A DNA stretch of 64,000 nucleotides from assembly GCF_000725805.1 (NCBI RefSeq), contig NZ_JOFT01000009.1:62001-126000 (forward strand), given 5' to 3'. The notes under the pieces were generated by a model. That model had not been told where the DNA came from and did not search any database. It saw only the letters and a list, made by a program, of their open reading frames with translations. The translations under genes were made by a program, and so were the position numbers. Shown piece by piece: positions 16,141 through 23,093 of the stretch; positions within the stretch are counted from its first letter, which is position 1, and every line of letters starts with the position of its first letter. The DNA comes from Streptomyces xanthophaeus (GTDB lineage Bacteria; Actinomycetota; Actinomycetes; Streptomycetales; Streptomycetaceae).

Positions 16141-17820
16141 ATGAGCGACCGCACGCCCCGGTGGGCCCTCGCCGAGGACGGCGACGGCCGCTGGCACGCC
16201 GCGCCCGTGGACCCCGCGGACGGGGTGCGCACGCTCGCGCGCGACCCCGCCGAGGCGGTGCGCGCCGCCCCCGCCGGAGCCCGGTGGGTGTGGCGGTCCA
16301 CCGCCGCCGTGTACCCGCGGCTGCTGGCCGCCGGGGTGCGGATCGAGCGGTGCCACGACATCGAGGACGCCGAGCTGCTGCTCCTCGCCCACGAGGGCCG
16401 CTCCGGGGAGCCCCGGTCCGCCGCGGCCGCGTGGGCGCGGCTCAACGGGGACCCCGTACCGCCCGATCCGCCGCAGCGGGCGGCCTCGCCCGGCACCCAG
16501 TCCTCGCTGTTCGACCCGCAGCCCGCCCCGGTCCCGCTGGACGCGCTGCTCGCGGTCCACGCCGCCCAGACGCGCCGGATCGACGCCACCGCCCACCCCG
16601 ACCGGATGCGGCTGCTCATGGCCGCGGAGTCCGCGGCCTTCCTGGTGGCCGCGGAGATGAACCGTGCGGGCCTGCCCTGGCGGGCCGACGTGCACCGCGC
16701 CCTGCTGACCGAACTGCTCGGCGAGCGCTACGCCGGGGGCGGGGAGCCGCGCAGGCTGGCCGAGCTCGCGGACCGGATCTCGGCCGCGTTCGGGCGCCGG
16801 GTGCGGCCCGACCTGCCCGCCGATGTCGTCAAGGCCTTCGCCGAGGCGGGGATCAAGCTCAGGTCCACCCGGCGCTGGGAGATCCAGGAGCTCGACCACC
16901 CCGCCGTCGAGCCCCTGATCGAGTACAAGAAGCTCTACCGCATCTACACCGCCCACGGCTGGAGCTGGCTCGCCGACTGGGTCCACGAGGGCCGGTTCCG
17001 CCCGGAGTTCATCCCCGGCGGCACCCTCACCGGCCGCTGGGTCACCAACGGCGGCGGGGCCCTGCAGATCCCCAAGGTGATCCGCCGGGCCGTCGTCGCC
17101 GATCCGGGCTGGCGGCTCGTCGTCGCCGACGCCGACCAGATGGAGCCCCGCGTGCTCGCCGCGATCTCCCGCGACCCGGCCTTCATGGAGGTGGCCGGGC
17201 GGCCCGGGGACCTCTACACCGCCGTCTCCCGCGAGGGCTTCTCCGGCGACCGGGAGAAGGCCAAGATCGCCGTGCTCGGCGCCGTCTACGGCCAGACCTC
17301 CGGGGACGGCCTGAAGAACCTCGCCGCGCTGCGCCGCCGCTTCCCCCGCGCCGTCGCGTACGTGGACGAGGCGGCCAGGGCCGGGGAGGAGGGGCGGCTC
17401 GTACGGACCTGGCTGGGGCGCACCTGCCCGCCGCCGGCCCGGGCCGGCGGCGAGGACGAGGACGGGGGCGAGGCCGGTGTCCCGCAGGACCGGGACGAGG
17501 CCTGGACGCCGGGCTACGCCTCGACCGACACCCGGGCCCGCGGCCGGTTCACCCGCAACTTCGTCGTCCAGGGGAGCGCCGCCGACTGGACGCTGCTGCT
17601 GCTCGCCGCCCTGCGTCAGGCCACCGCCGGAATGCGGGCCGAGCTGGTCTTCTTCCAGCACGACGAGGTGATCGTGCACTGCCCCGCCGAGGAGGCCGAG
17701 GCCGTCGCCGAGGCGATCCGCGCCGCCGGTGACCGGGCCGGCCGGATCGCCTTCGGCGACACCCCGGTCCGGTTCCCGTTCAGCACGGCGGTCGTGGAGT
17801 GCTACGCGGACGCGAAATAA
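16141..17820 (+). CDS. Family A DNA polymerase-like protein (stand-alone, Pol I-type)
   Basis: A 559-residue protein with a Pol I-type polymerase domain. Motif A has Asp330 and Asp332 in VVADADQMEPRVLA, motif B has Lys375 in EKAKIAVLGAVYGQ, and motif C is His507-Asp508-Glu509 in FFQHDEVIV. The first ~130 residues would hold the 3'-5' exonuclease fold, but the DxE catalytic motifs are not evident, so it may lack proofreading. An acidic low-complexity insertion (about 435-455, GGEDEDGGEAG) lies between motifs B and C. It is shorter than PolA and lacks the 5' nuclease. Homologues are common in actinomycetes; role uncertain, perhaps DNA repair. Confidence 0.88.
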   Translation: MSDRTPRWALAEDGDGRWHAAPVDPADGVRTLARDPAEAVRAAPAGARWVWRSTAAVYPRLLAAGVRIERCHDIEDAELLLLAHEGRSGEPRSAAAAWARLNGDPVPPDPPQRAASPGTQSSLFDPQPAPVPLDALLAVHAAQTRRIDATAHPDRMRLLMAAESAAFLVAAEMNRAGLPWRADVHRALLTELLGERYAGGGEPRRLAELADRISAAFGRRVRPDLPADVVKAFAEAGIKLRSTRRWEIQELDHPAVEPLIEYKKLYRIYTAHGWSWLADWVHEGRFRPEFIPGGTLTGRWVTNGGGALQIPKVIRRAVVADPGWRLVVADADQMEPRVLAAISRDPAFMEVAGRPGDLYTAVSREGFSGDREKAKIAVLGAVYGQTSGDGLKNLAALRRRFPRAVAYVDEAARAGEEGRLVRTWLGRTCPPPARAGGEDEDGGEAGVPQDRDEAWTPGYASTDTRARGRFTRNFVVQGSAADWTLLLLAALRQATAGMRAELVFFQHDEVIVHCPAEEAEAVAEAIRAAGDRAGRIAFGDTPVRFPFSTAVVECYADAK

Positions 17821-17835
17821 ACACATGACTGTGGC

Positions 17836-19077
17836 TCAGCGGCCCATCTTGTCCTTCCAGCGCGGGCTCAGGGCGATCTCCTTGAGCTGCTGCACGGTCA
17901 GCACCGGCGCCGTACGCGTCGCCGGGCCGCCCCGCTCCAGGGAGTTGTAGCCCGTCACCGTGATGCGTACGCCGTTGGACCGCACGGTGTCGATGCGCCA
18001 GGCGACCACGCCCTTGGCGTCGGCGGGCCCCTGGGTCACCTTCGCCATGACCCCGTTCGGCTCGGAGGTGGTCCCGGAGGCGAATTCGCTGCCGGGGGAT
18101 TCGCCCGGGCCGTACTGCCGGATCCGCAGCTCGATCCGGGAGGCGCCCTTGCCGTCGTCGAGCACGACGTGGGCGTCGCCGCCCTCGCCGCCCGAGTCCG
18201 CGGTCGGGACCCCGTACTTGCGCACCAGGATCTCCAGCCCGGACTTGGCGTCGAAACCGGGCTCCGGGGTCCCGGGCTGGTTCTCCGTCGGGGCGGGCGG
18301 CAGGTCGTCCAGGGCGGGGCGCCACTTCTCGGAGGTGACGAGCGCCTTCATCCGGTCCATGCTCAGCGGCGGGTCGGTCCTGCTGACCTGCGCGCCCTTC
18401 TCGGCCGGTGCGTTCCATTCGGACGCGTCCACGAGGAAGCCGTGCGGGGTCGCCAGCGTGGCCCGCCAGGCCTTGGTGGGCTCCCGGCGGTCGGGGTACT
18501 CGTAGCCCTGGATGAGCAGCAGCCGGGAACCGTCCGCGAGGACCTCGGACGTGCAGCCGTCGTGGTCCACCTGCTTGCCGTCGGGGCACTTCGTCATCTC
18601 GGTGGCCATCTGGCCGGCGGGGTCGATCCGGGTGAGGCTGACCCCGATGGCCGCCTTCCCCTTGCCGTCGTCGAAGACCCCGCCGACGTGCGGGCCGCGT
18701 TCGTCGCCGGTTCCGCGCGCCTCGACGGTCGTCAGCCGGCCGCCCGGCGTCAGCTCCTTGAGGACGGCGATCAGCTGCTCGGCGGTGACGGCCCCGGTCC
18801 CGACACGGGACGCCCCACCGCCCGGCTGCGCCGTCGACAGGCCGGACGGGGCCGCCACTTCGGCCCGTCCGGAGCCGCCGAGCAGCCCCGTGGTCCAGGC
18901 ACCGGCCGTACCGATCACGGCCAGGGCGAGCACCGATCCGCCGATCACAGAGGCCCGGCGGCGGGCCACCAGCCGGCGCCCGCGCCGTTCGCCCGCGTCC
19001 ACGAGGGCGTGCCGGTCGGCCGTGAAACCGTCCCCCGCACGCCGGAGGGCTTCGCCGAGTTCATCTTCAAAGGGCAT
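17836..19077 (-). CDS. Membrane-anchored protein of a sigma-factor locus (probable anti-sigma factor)
   Basis: A 413-residue protein: a ~42-residue N-terminal cytoplasmic segment (MPFEDELGEALRRAGDGFTADRHAL), one membrane helix at about 44-62, and a ~340-residue extracytoplasmic domain rich in Gly, Asp and Pro with no recognised enzyme motif. The layout, and its position 117 bp downstream of a SigE-family sigma factor gene on the same strand, indicate a cognate anti-sigma or signal-sensing partner. There is no zinc-binding HxxxCxxC motif, so it is not a ZAS-type anti-sigma factor. Function is inferred from context. Confidence 0.7.
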   Translation of the reverse strand: MPFEDELGEALRRAGDGFTADRHALVDAGERRGRRLVARRRASVIGGSVLALAVIGTAGAWTTGLLGGSGRAEVAAPSGLSTAQPGGGASRVGTGAVTAEQLIAVLKELTPGGRLTTVEARGTGDERGPHVGGVFDDGKGKAAIGVSLTRIDPAGQMATEMTKCPDGKQVDHDGCTSEVLADGSRLLLIQGYEYPDRREPTKAWRATLATPHGFLVDASEWNAPAEKGAQVSRTDPPLSMDRMKALVTSEKWRPALDDLPPAPTENQPGTPEPGFDAKSGLEILVRKYGVPTADSGGEGGDAHVVLDDGKGASRIELRIRQYGPGESPGSEFASGTTSEPNGVMAKVTQGPADAKGVVAWRIDTVRSNGVRITVTGYNSLERGGPATRTAPVLTVQQLKEIALSPRWKDKMGR

Positions 19078-19194
19078 GGGGAACCAGACCTTCCGTTCAG
19101 AGGTGAGGAGAGGGACCGGGCAACACGGCGGAAGCGGAGGACCGGGAACAGGCGCAGAGGAGCGCAGGGGCGCGGAGCGGCGCGGAGGGCTGAC

Positions 19195-19707
19195 TCACAG
19201 CTCCGCGAACTCGGCGAGGCTCCCGCCGAGTTGTTCGCGCAGCCGGGCGAGCGCCCGCGACGTGCGGGTACGGACCGCCGCCGAGCTGACGTTCATCGCG
19301 TCGGCGGTCTCCTCGACGCTGCGGTCCTCCCAGTAGCGCAGCACCAGCACCGCACGGTCCTTCGGCGCCAGCCGCCCCAACGCCTCGATCAGCGTCAGGC
19401 GCAGCGCCGGATCGGCGCCGCCGGCCGCCGCGCCCGTGTCGGGGAACTCCCCGACCGGGCGCTCCCCCGCGGACCGGCGGCGCTGGTGGGTGAGGAAGGC
19501 GCGTACGAGCACCGTCTGCGCGTACGCCGCCGGATTGTCGATGCGCGATATCCGGCCCCAGACGAGGTACATCCGGCCCAGGGTCTCCTGCACCAGGTCC
19601 TCCGCGAGGTGGGTGTCCCCGCTCGCCAACAGGCAGGCCGACCGGTACAGGTGCCCCGACCGTCCCGCCGCGAACTCCCGGTACCCGTCTCTGCGACCCT
19701 GCCGCAT
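19195..19707 (-). CDS. SigE-family ECF RNA polymerase sigma factor
   Basis: A 170-residue ECF sigma factor. Region 2 covers about residues 10-75 (GHLYRSACLLASGDTHLAEDLVQETLGRMYLVWGRI); region 4 is at about 110-160 (ALGRLAPKDRAVLVLRYWEDRSVEETADAMNVSSAAVRTRTSRALARL). Hydrophobic 'YLVWGRI' followed by 'NPAAYAQTVLVRAFL' is the SigE-family (SigE70) pattern common in Streptomyces. A GGGGGAG ribosome binding site precedes the ATG. It is probably regulated by the membrane protein encoded next. The stimulus is unknown. Confidence 0.9.
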   Translation of the reverse strand: MRQGRRDGYREFAAGRSGHLYRSACLLASGDTHLAEDLVQETLGRMYLVWGRISRIDNPAAYAQTVLVRAFLTHQRRRSAGERPVGEFPDTGAAAGGADPALRLTLIEALGRLAPKDRAVLVLRYWEDRSVEETADAMNVSSAAVRTRTSRALARLREQLGGSLAEFAEL

Positions 19708-19784
19708 CTGCTCCCCCTCGCGTCCGTCTCACCCCATTGACGCGACGGCTGCACGGGAATGTTTCACCCGTCCGACGAAGCTGC

Positions 19785-20294
19785 TCAGCCCAGTTCGTGG
19801 AAGTACAGGTGGAACCCTTCGCGGACGAAGCCCTCCGCCTCGTACAGGCCCTGCGCGATCTCGTTGTCGTACGCCGTCTCCAGCTGTACGCCGGCCACTC
19901 CGGCCGCCCGGGCCCGGTCCAGCACCTCGCGCAGCAGCGCCCGGCCCGCGCCGGTGCGGCGGCCGGCAGGGGCCACGTACAGGTCGCCCAGGACCCAGAT
20001 CGGCCGCATCGAGAGGGAGGAGAAGGTGCGGTAGACCTGCGCGAAGCCGACGGTTCCCGCCTCCGGGACGTCGGCGAGCAGGACCAGGGACTCGTCCTTC
20101 GCGATCCGCTCCGCGAGGAAGGCGCGCGGACGGTCCGGGTCCGGGGCGACGTCCACGCCGTAGAAGCCGAGGTAGCCGGTGAACAGCCCGGCCGCCGTCT
20201 CGACGTCCGCCTCGCCTGCGACGCGCACCACGACCCCGGGGGAGCCGGGGTCCGCCGCCGTACCCGCGTCCTGCGCTGCCGTCCGACCGTTCAT
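19785..20294 (-). CDS. GNAT family N-acetyltransferase
   Basis: A 169-residue acetyl-CoA-dependent N-acetyltransferase. The fold is visible as VRVAGEADVETAAGLFTGYL (beta1-alpha1), WVLGDLYVAPAGRRTGAGRALL (beta4 and the acetyl-CoA pyrophosphate loop RRTGAG at about residues 113-118) and YEAEGFVREGFHLYFHEL (beta7). The ATG at 20294 has GGAGAG just upstream, which excludes the longer frame. The acceptor substrate cannot be deduced. The gene stands alone between the sigma factor gene and the serine hydrolase gene. Confidence 0.9.
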   Translation of the reverse strand: MNGRTAAQDAGTAADPGSPGVVVRVAGEADVETAAGLFTGYLGFYGVDVAPDPDRPRAFLAERIAKDESLVLLADVPEAGTVGFAQVYRTFSSLSMRPIWVLGDLYVAPAGRRTGAGRALLREVLDRARAAGVAGVQLETAYDNEIAQGLYEAEGFVREGFHLYFHELG

Positions 20295-20391
20295 GCGTCT
20301 CTCCTCGTGTCCGCCCGTGGGGGCCGGGACCATTGTGCGGTCCGGGGGCGGGGGCGGGGAGGATCGGGGCCGACAGGAGCGGGGCCGGGGG

Positions 20392-21630
20392 TCAGTGGCT
20401 GCCGGTGACGGGCTGGGCGGGCAGCCGGAAGATGTGGTCCGGGCTCACGATCTTGGTGATCGCCTCGCCGAACAACGAGCTGGGCTCGGCGCCCTTGTAG
20501 GCGATGTCGGTGTTGAGCAGGACCACCATCGTGGCCTGCGAGCCGGGCAGGTACACGGTCAGCGACTGGTAGCCGGGCAGCGAGCCGTTGTGCCCGATCC
20601 AGCCGTCGACGTCGAAGATGCCGAGGCCGTAGCCGGTGTCGGGGAGATCGCCGGCCGGGGTGGTCTTCAGCCGCTGGGCCTGGGTGGCCGGGGTCAGGAG
20701 CTCGCCGGTGGCGAGGACCTTCGCCCAGGTCCTCAGGTCGGCGAGGTCGGAGATCATCGCGCCTGCGGCCCAGCCCCAGGACGGGTTCCAGTCGGTGGCG
20801 TCCTCGGTCTTCCCGGTGGCGGTCTGGTTCGTGTAGCCGTGCGCGTGCGGGCTGGGGAACTCCGCGCCTAGGGGGAAGACGGTGTTGCGCAGCCCGGCGG
20901 GTTTGACGACCTCCCGGCCGATGAATTCGGCCAGCGGCACGCCGCTCACCTTCTCCACGACGAGGCCGAGCAGGATCAGGTTGGTGTTGCAGTACTCGAA
21001 CTGCGCGCCGGGCGCGAAGTTCACCGGGTGCTTGAACGAGTAACCGAGCAGTTGCTGCGGAGTGAACTGGCGGCGGGGGTCGCTGGTCAGCGCCTTGAAG
21101 AAGTCCTCGTCCTGGGAGTAGTTGAACAGCCCGCTGCGCATCCCGGCGAGCTCGCGCAGGGTGATCTTGTCCCCGTTGGGGACTCCGGCGACGTACGTGC
21201 CGATCGTGTCGTCCAGGCCCAGCTTGCCGTCGTCGACGAGCTCCAGCACGGCCGTCACGGTGAAGGTCTTCGTCTCGCTGCCGATCCGCATGAACAGGTC
21301 GGGCTCCATGCGGGCGCCGGTCGCCACGTCCGCCACGCCGAAGCTGCGCTCGTACTCGCCCCGGCCCGGCGCCGACACGGACACCATCACCCCGGGCACC
21401 TTCGCCTCGGTCATGACCTTCTGCACGGCCGCGTCCAACTGCCGTGCCACCTCGGGCGTCAGCCGCGCGAACTCCCCGTCGCCCGGCGTCGGCGTCACCT
21501 TCGGTGCCGCGACGGCCACGTTGAGTGCCCCTTCCCCGGCGGGGGCCCCGGGCGCGACGCCGCCCAGCGGCACCATCACCAGCCCCGCGACGACCGCCCC
21601 CACCGCCGCCCTGCGCAAGCGTGTCGACAT
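20392..21630 (-). CDS. Secreted serine hydrolase, beta-lactamase/D-Ala-D-Ala carboxypeptidase family
   Basis: A 412-residue exported protein. The N-terminal ~35 residues are a Sec signal peptide (MSTRLRRAAVGAVVAGLVMVPLGG, cleavage probably after an Ala-rich stretch). The class C/serine hydrolase motifs are SETK (in IGSETKTFTV, nucleophile Ser), YCN in QFEYCNTN and HNG in GHNGSLPGYQS replacing KTG. Such proteins act on D-alanyl peptides or esters outside the cell. No dedicated regulator or wall-gene neighbour is visible. Confidence 0.9.
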   Translation of the reverse strand: MSTRLRRAAVGAVVAGLVMVPLGGVAPGAPAGEGALNVAVAAPKVTPTPGDGEFARLTPEVARQLDAAVQKVMTEAKVPGVMVSVSAPGRGEYERSFGVADVATGARMEPDLFMRIGSETKTFTVTAVLELVDDGKLGLDDTIGTYVAGVPNGDKITLRELAGMRSGLFNYSQDEDFFKALTSDPRRQFTPQQLLGYSFKHPVNFAPGAQFEYCNTNLILLGLVVEKVSGVPLAEFIGREVVKPAGLRNTVFPLGAEFPSPHAHGYTNQTATGKTEDATDWNPSWGWAAGAMISDLADLRTWAKVLATGELLTPATQAQRLKTTPAGDLPDTGYGLGIFDVDGWIGHNGSLPGYQSLTVYLPGSQATMVVLLNTDIAYKGAEPSSLFGEAITKIVSPDHIFRLPAQPVTGSH

Positions 21631-21889
21631 GGCCGGCCTCCTACCGCGTCACACCGCCGGAACCTCATCCCAACGTAGCCCCACCCCCACCCCCCAGCGA
21701 CCGCAAGGCCCGTACCCCTCCAGGCCCGCCCCTGGCCGGGACGCCCGCGGATTGTGGTTACGGGCAGTCAGCATGCCAATCCGTTGATCACTCTTCGTAG
21801 TGGACCGGCGTCCGGCACAGCACCCCGCACCGACGAGCAGGAGTTCCGGTCATCGGACAGCAGACACACTCCGCCGGAAAGGGTCACCC

Positions 21890-22354
21890 ATGGGCAAGCT
21901 CCGCCCAGCCAGGATCATCACCGCTCTCGCCGCGACGGCCGGTCTGAGCGTCTTATCGCCCCCGCAGGCGCATGCCACCGCCATCGGCTCGACGCCCGTG
22001 GCCACCTTCGACTACCAGGTCGGAGGCGTCACGATGAAGGTCCCGACGGGCTGCATGTTCACTCATGTCATCCGGGGCGGAGGCAAGACCATCACCTACC
22101 AGAACGCAGGCGTGGACTGCGGATTCGTCGGAGCGCTCAACGCCGGCTTCTGCAACTGGCGCATCGACTTCACCTATGCGGACACCGACAACAAGACCTA
22201 CCGCACCTCCCGCGGCAAGACGCACACCGAGTGCAAGATCAACCCGATGCGGGACAACGCCCCGCAGAAGCTGCCCCGTTACGGCAAGGCCTGCGCCCAC
22301 ATCCACGTGAACGGTGTCCGCCGGGCCGCCCAGTGCCACCACATCACGAAGTGA
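21890..22354 (+). CDS. Small secreted Cys-rich protein of unknown function
   Basis: A 154-residue protein with a clear signal peptide (MGKLRPARIITALAATAGLSV, Ala-x-Ala-type site near residues 28-30). The mature part has six Cys, in GCMF, DCGF, FCNW, TECK, ACA and QCHH, which would allow three disulfides in an extracellular protein. I do not recognise a domain. GGAAAGGG lies ahead of the ATG. It is followed after seven bases by a small membrane protein gene on the same strand, and then by the lantibiotic operon 0.25 kb on, but nothing shows that it belongs to that system. Confidence 0.7.
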   Translation: MGKLRPARIITALAATAGLSVLSPPQAHATAIGSTPVATFDYQVGGVTMKVPTGCMFTHVIRGGGKTITYQNAGVDCGFVGALNAGFCNWRIDFTYADTDNKTYRTSRGKTHTECKINPMRDNAPQKLPRYGKACAHIHVNGVRRAAQCHHITK

Positions 22355-22361
22355 GCCGCGC

Positions 22362-22592
22362 ATGAGCACCGAGCCCGCTCCCCGAGACCCCGTCCGCCAG
22401 GCCCGGATCCGTCGCGCAGGCCTCGCCGCCTTCCTCCTCGGCGCCGCCGCCTCGTTCGCCTTCTTCGCCTTCTTCCCCGGGCTCCCGCACGTCATCGACT
22501 GGGGCGCGATCCTCGTGTCCCTCGGCGTCGGCGCCCTCGCACGCTGGGCCTGCCGGAGCCACCTCGCACGCCGCCGGGCCCACTCGGGCTGA
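22362..22592 (+). CDS. Small hypothetical membrane protein
   Basis: A 76-residue protein with two predicted membrane segments (AGLAAFLLGAAASFAFFAFFPG and HVIDWGAILVSLGVGALARW) flanked by Arg-rich loops. Strong G/C bias at third positions supports it being translated. It starts seven bases after the stop of the secreted protein gene, so the two are probably one transcript. No family recognised. A role in immunity to the adjacent lantibiotic is possible but unsupported. Confidence 0.6.
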   Translation: MSTEPAPRDPVRQARIRRAGLAAFLLGAAASFAFFAFFPGLPHVIDWGAILVSLGVGALARWACRSHLARRRAHSG

Positions 22593-22843
22593 CCGTGCGG
22601 CCCGCGGGCCGCGATGCAGTCGGGAGGGCCCAGGTCACCGGACCGGGGTCCTCTTCTGCGCGCCCCGCCCCGCACGAAGCCCCCCCCCAACCCCGCCCCG
22701 AGGACAGGTTCTCCGTGCGGGGTGGAACCCGCCCCTGGGCGGGGGTGTCCGGGGGCGGCGGTCCCTAGCGTTCAGGGGGTCAAGATCAGTACGGATCGGC
22801 AGGGCGCGAGCCCCGTCGTCCATGCACGAAAGGTGTGAGCCAC
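22593..22843. other. Leader/promoter region of the lantibiotic operon
   Basis: A 251-bp gap without a gene. It contains a run of eight or more C and several G-rich tracts, a GC-rich inverted repeat (CCCGCC-CCT-GGGCGGG around 22728-22743), a GGAACC hexamer at 22724, and GAAAGG at 22828-22833 as the ribosome binding site of the first precursor. The promoter must lie here, but no pair of hexamers is convincing. Confidence 0.5.
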
Positions 22844-23029
22844 ATGGCGAACCCGAACGTCGGCATCCTCGAAGAGATCACCGACCAGAACCTCGACGCC
22901 GTCAGCGCCGCCGGTCAGGGCTGGGGCACGGTCATGTCCTCCCTGAGCTGCTACGGCGCCAGCTACGTCCTGGGGAACAACGGCAACTTCTGCACTGCCA
23001 CCGCTGAGTGCCAGAACAACTGCAAGTGA
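22844..23029 (+). CDS. lanA1: Class II lanthipeptide precursor, alpha-type (two-component lantibiotic)
   Basis: A 61-residue precursor. Residues 1-24 are a leader with an acidic helix (ILEEITDQNLDAVSAAG); cleavage is expected after Gly24, an AG version of the double-glycine site. The core 25-61 has Cys36, Cys50, Cys56, Cys60 and Ser/Thr partners Ser32/33/35, Ser40, Thr51, Thr53. LGNNG followed by CTATAEC and a terminal Cys matches lichenicidin alpha and haloduracin alpha, and the CTxTxEC ring is the mersacidin-type lipid II-binding motif with Glu55. The ATG at 22844 has GAAAGG ten bases upstream; a GTG at 22835 is too close to that site. Followed by a hairpin and its LanM gene. Confidence 0.93.
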   Translation: MANPNVGILEEITDQNLDAVSAAGQGWGTVMSSLSCYGASYVLGNNGNFCTATAECQNNCK

Positions 23030-23038
23030 CCGAAATGG

Positions 23039-23060
23039 CGCCGGGACCAACCTCCCGGCG
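23039..23060 (+). terminator. Hairpin between alpha precursor and LanM1 genes
   Basis: CGCCGGGA (23039-23046) pairs perfectly with TCCCGGCG (23053-23060) around a 6-nt loop, ten bases after the lanA1 stop. No T-run follows. It probably acts as a partial terminator or RNA stabiliser that gives more precursor message than LanM message. Confidence 0.65.
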
Positions 23061-23093
23061 TCACCTCATCTCCCCGCCCTGGACCCAGCATTC

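Noticed and set aside
13680..17732. A plus-strand open frame of about 1350 codons
   Set aside because: It spans four unrelated genes on both strands in the wrong frame, with shadow-type composition.
22724..22750. A possible ECF-type promoter (GGAACC) upstream of the lantibiotic operon
   Set aside because: The matching -10 hexamer at the right distance is not convincing, so I did not annotate it as a promoter.
22835..22843. A GTG start for the alpha precursor three codons upstream
   Set aside because: It lies one base after the GAAAGG ribosome binding site, too close for initiation; the ATG at 22844 has proper spacing.
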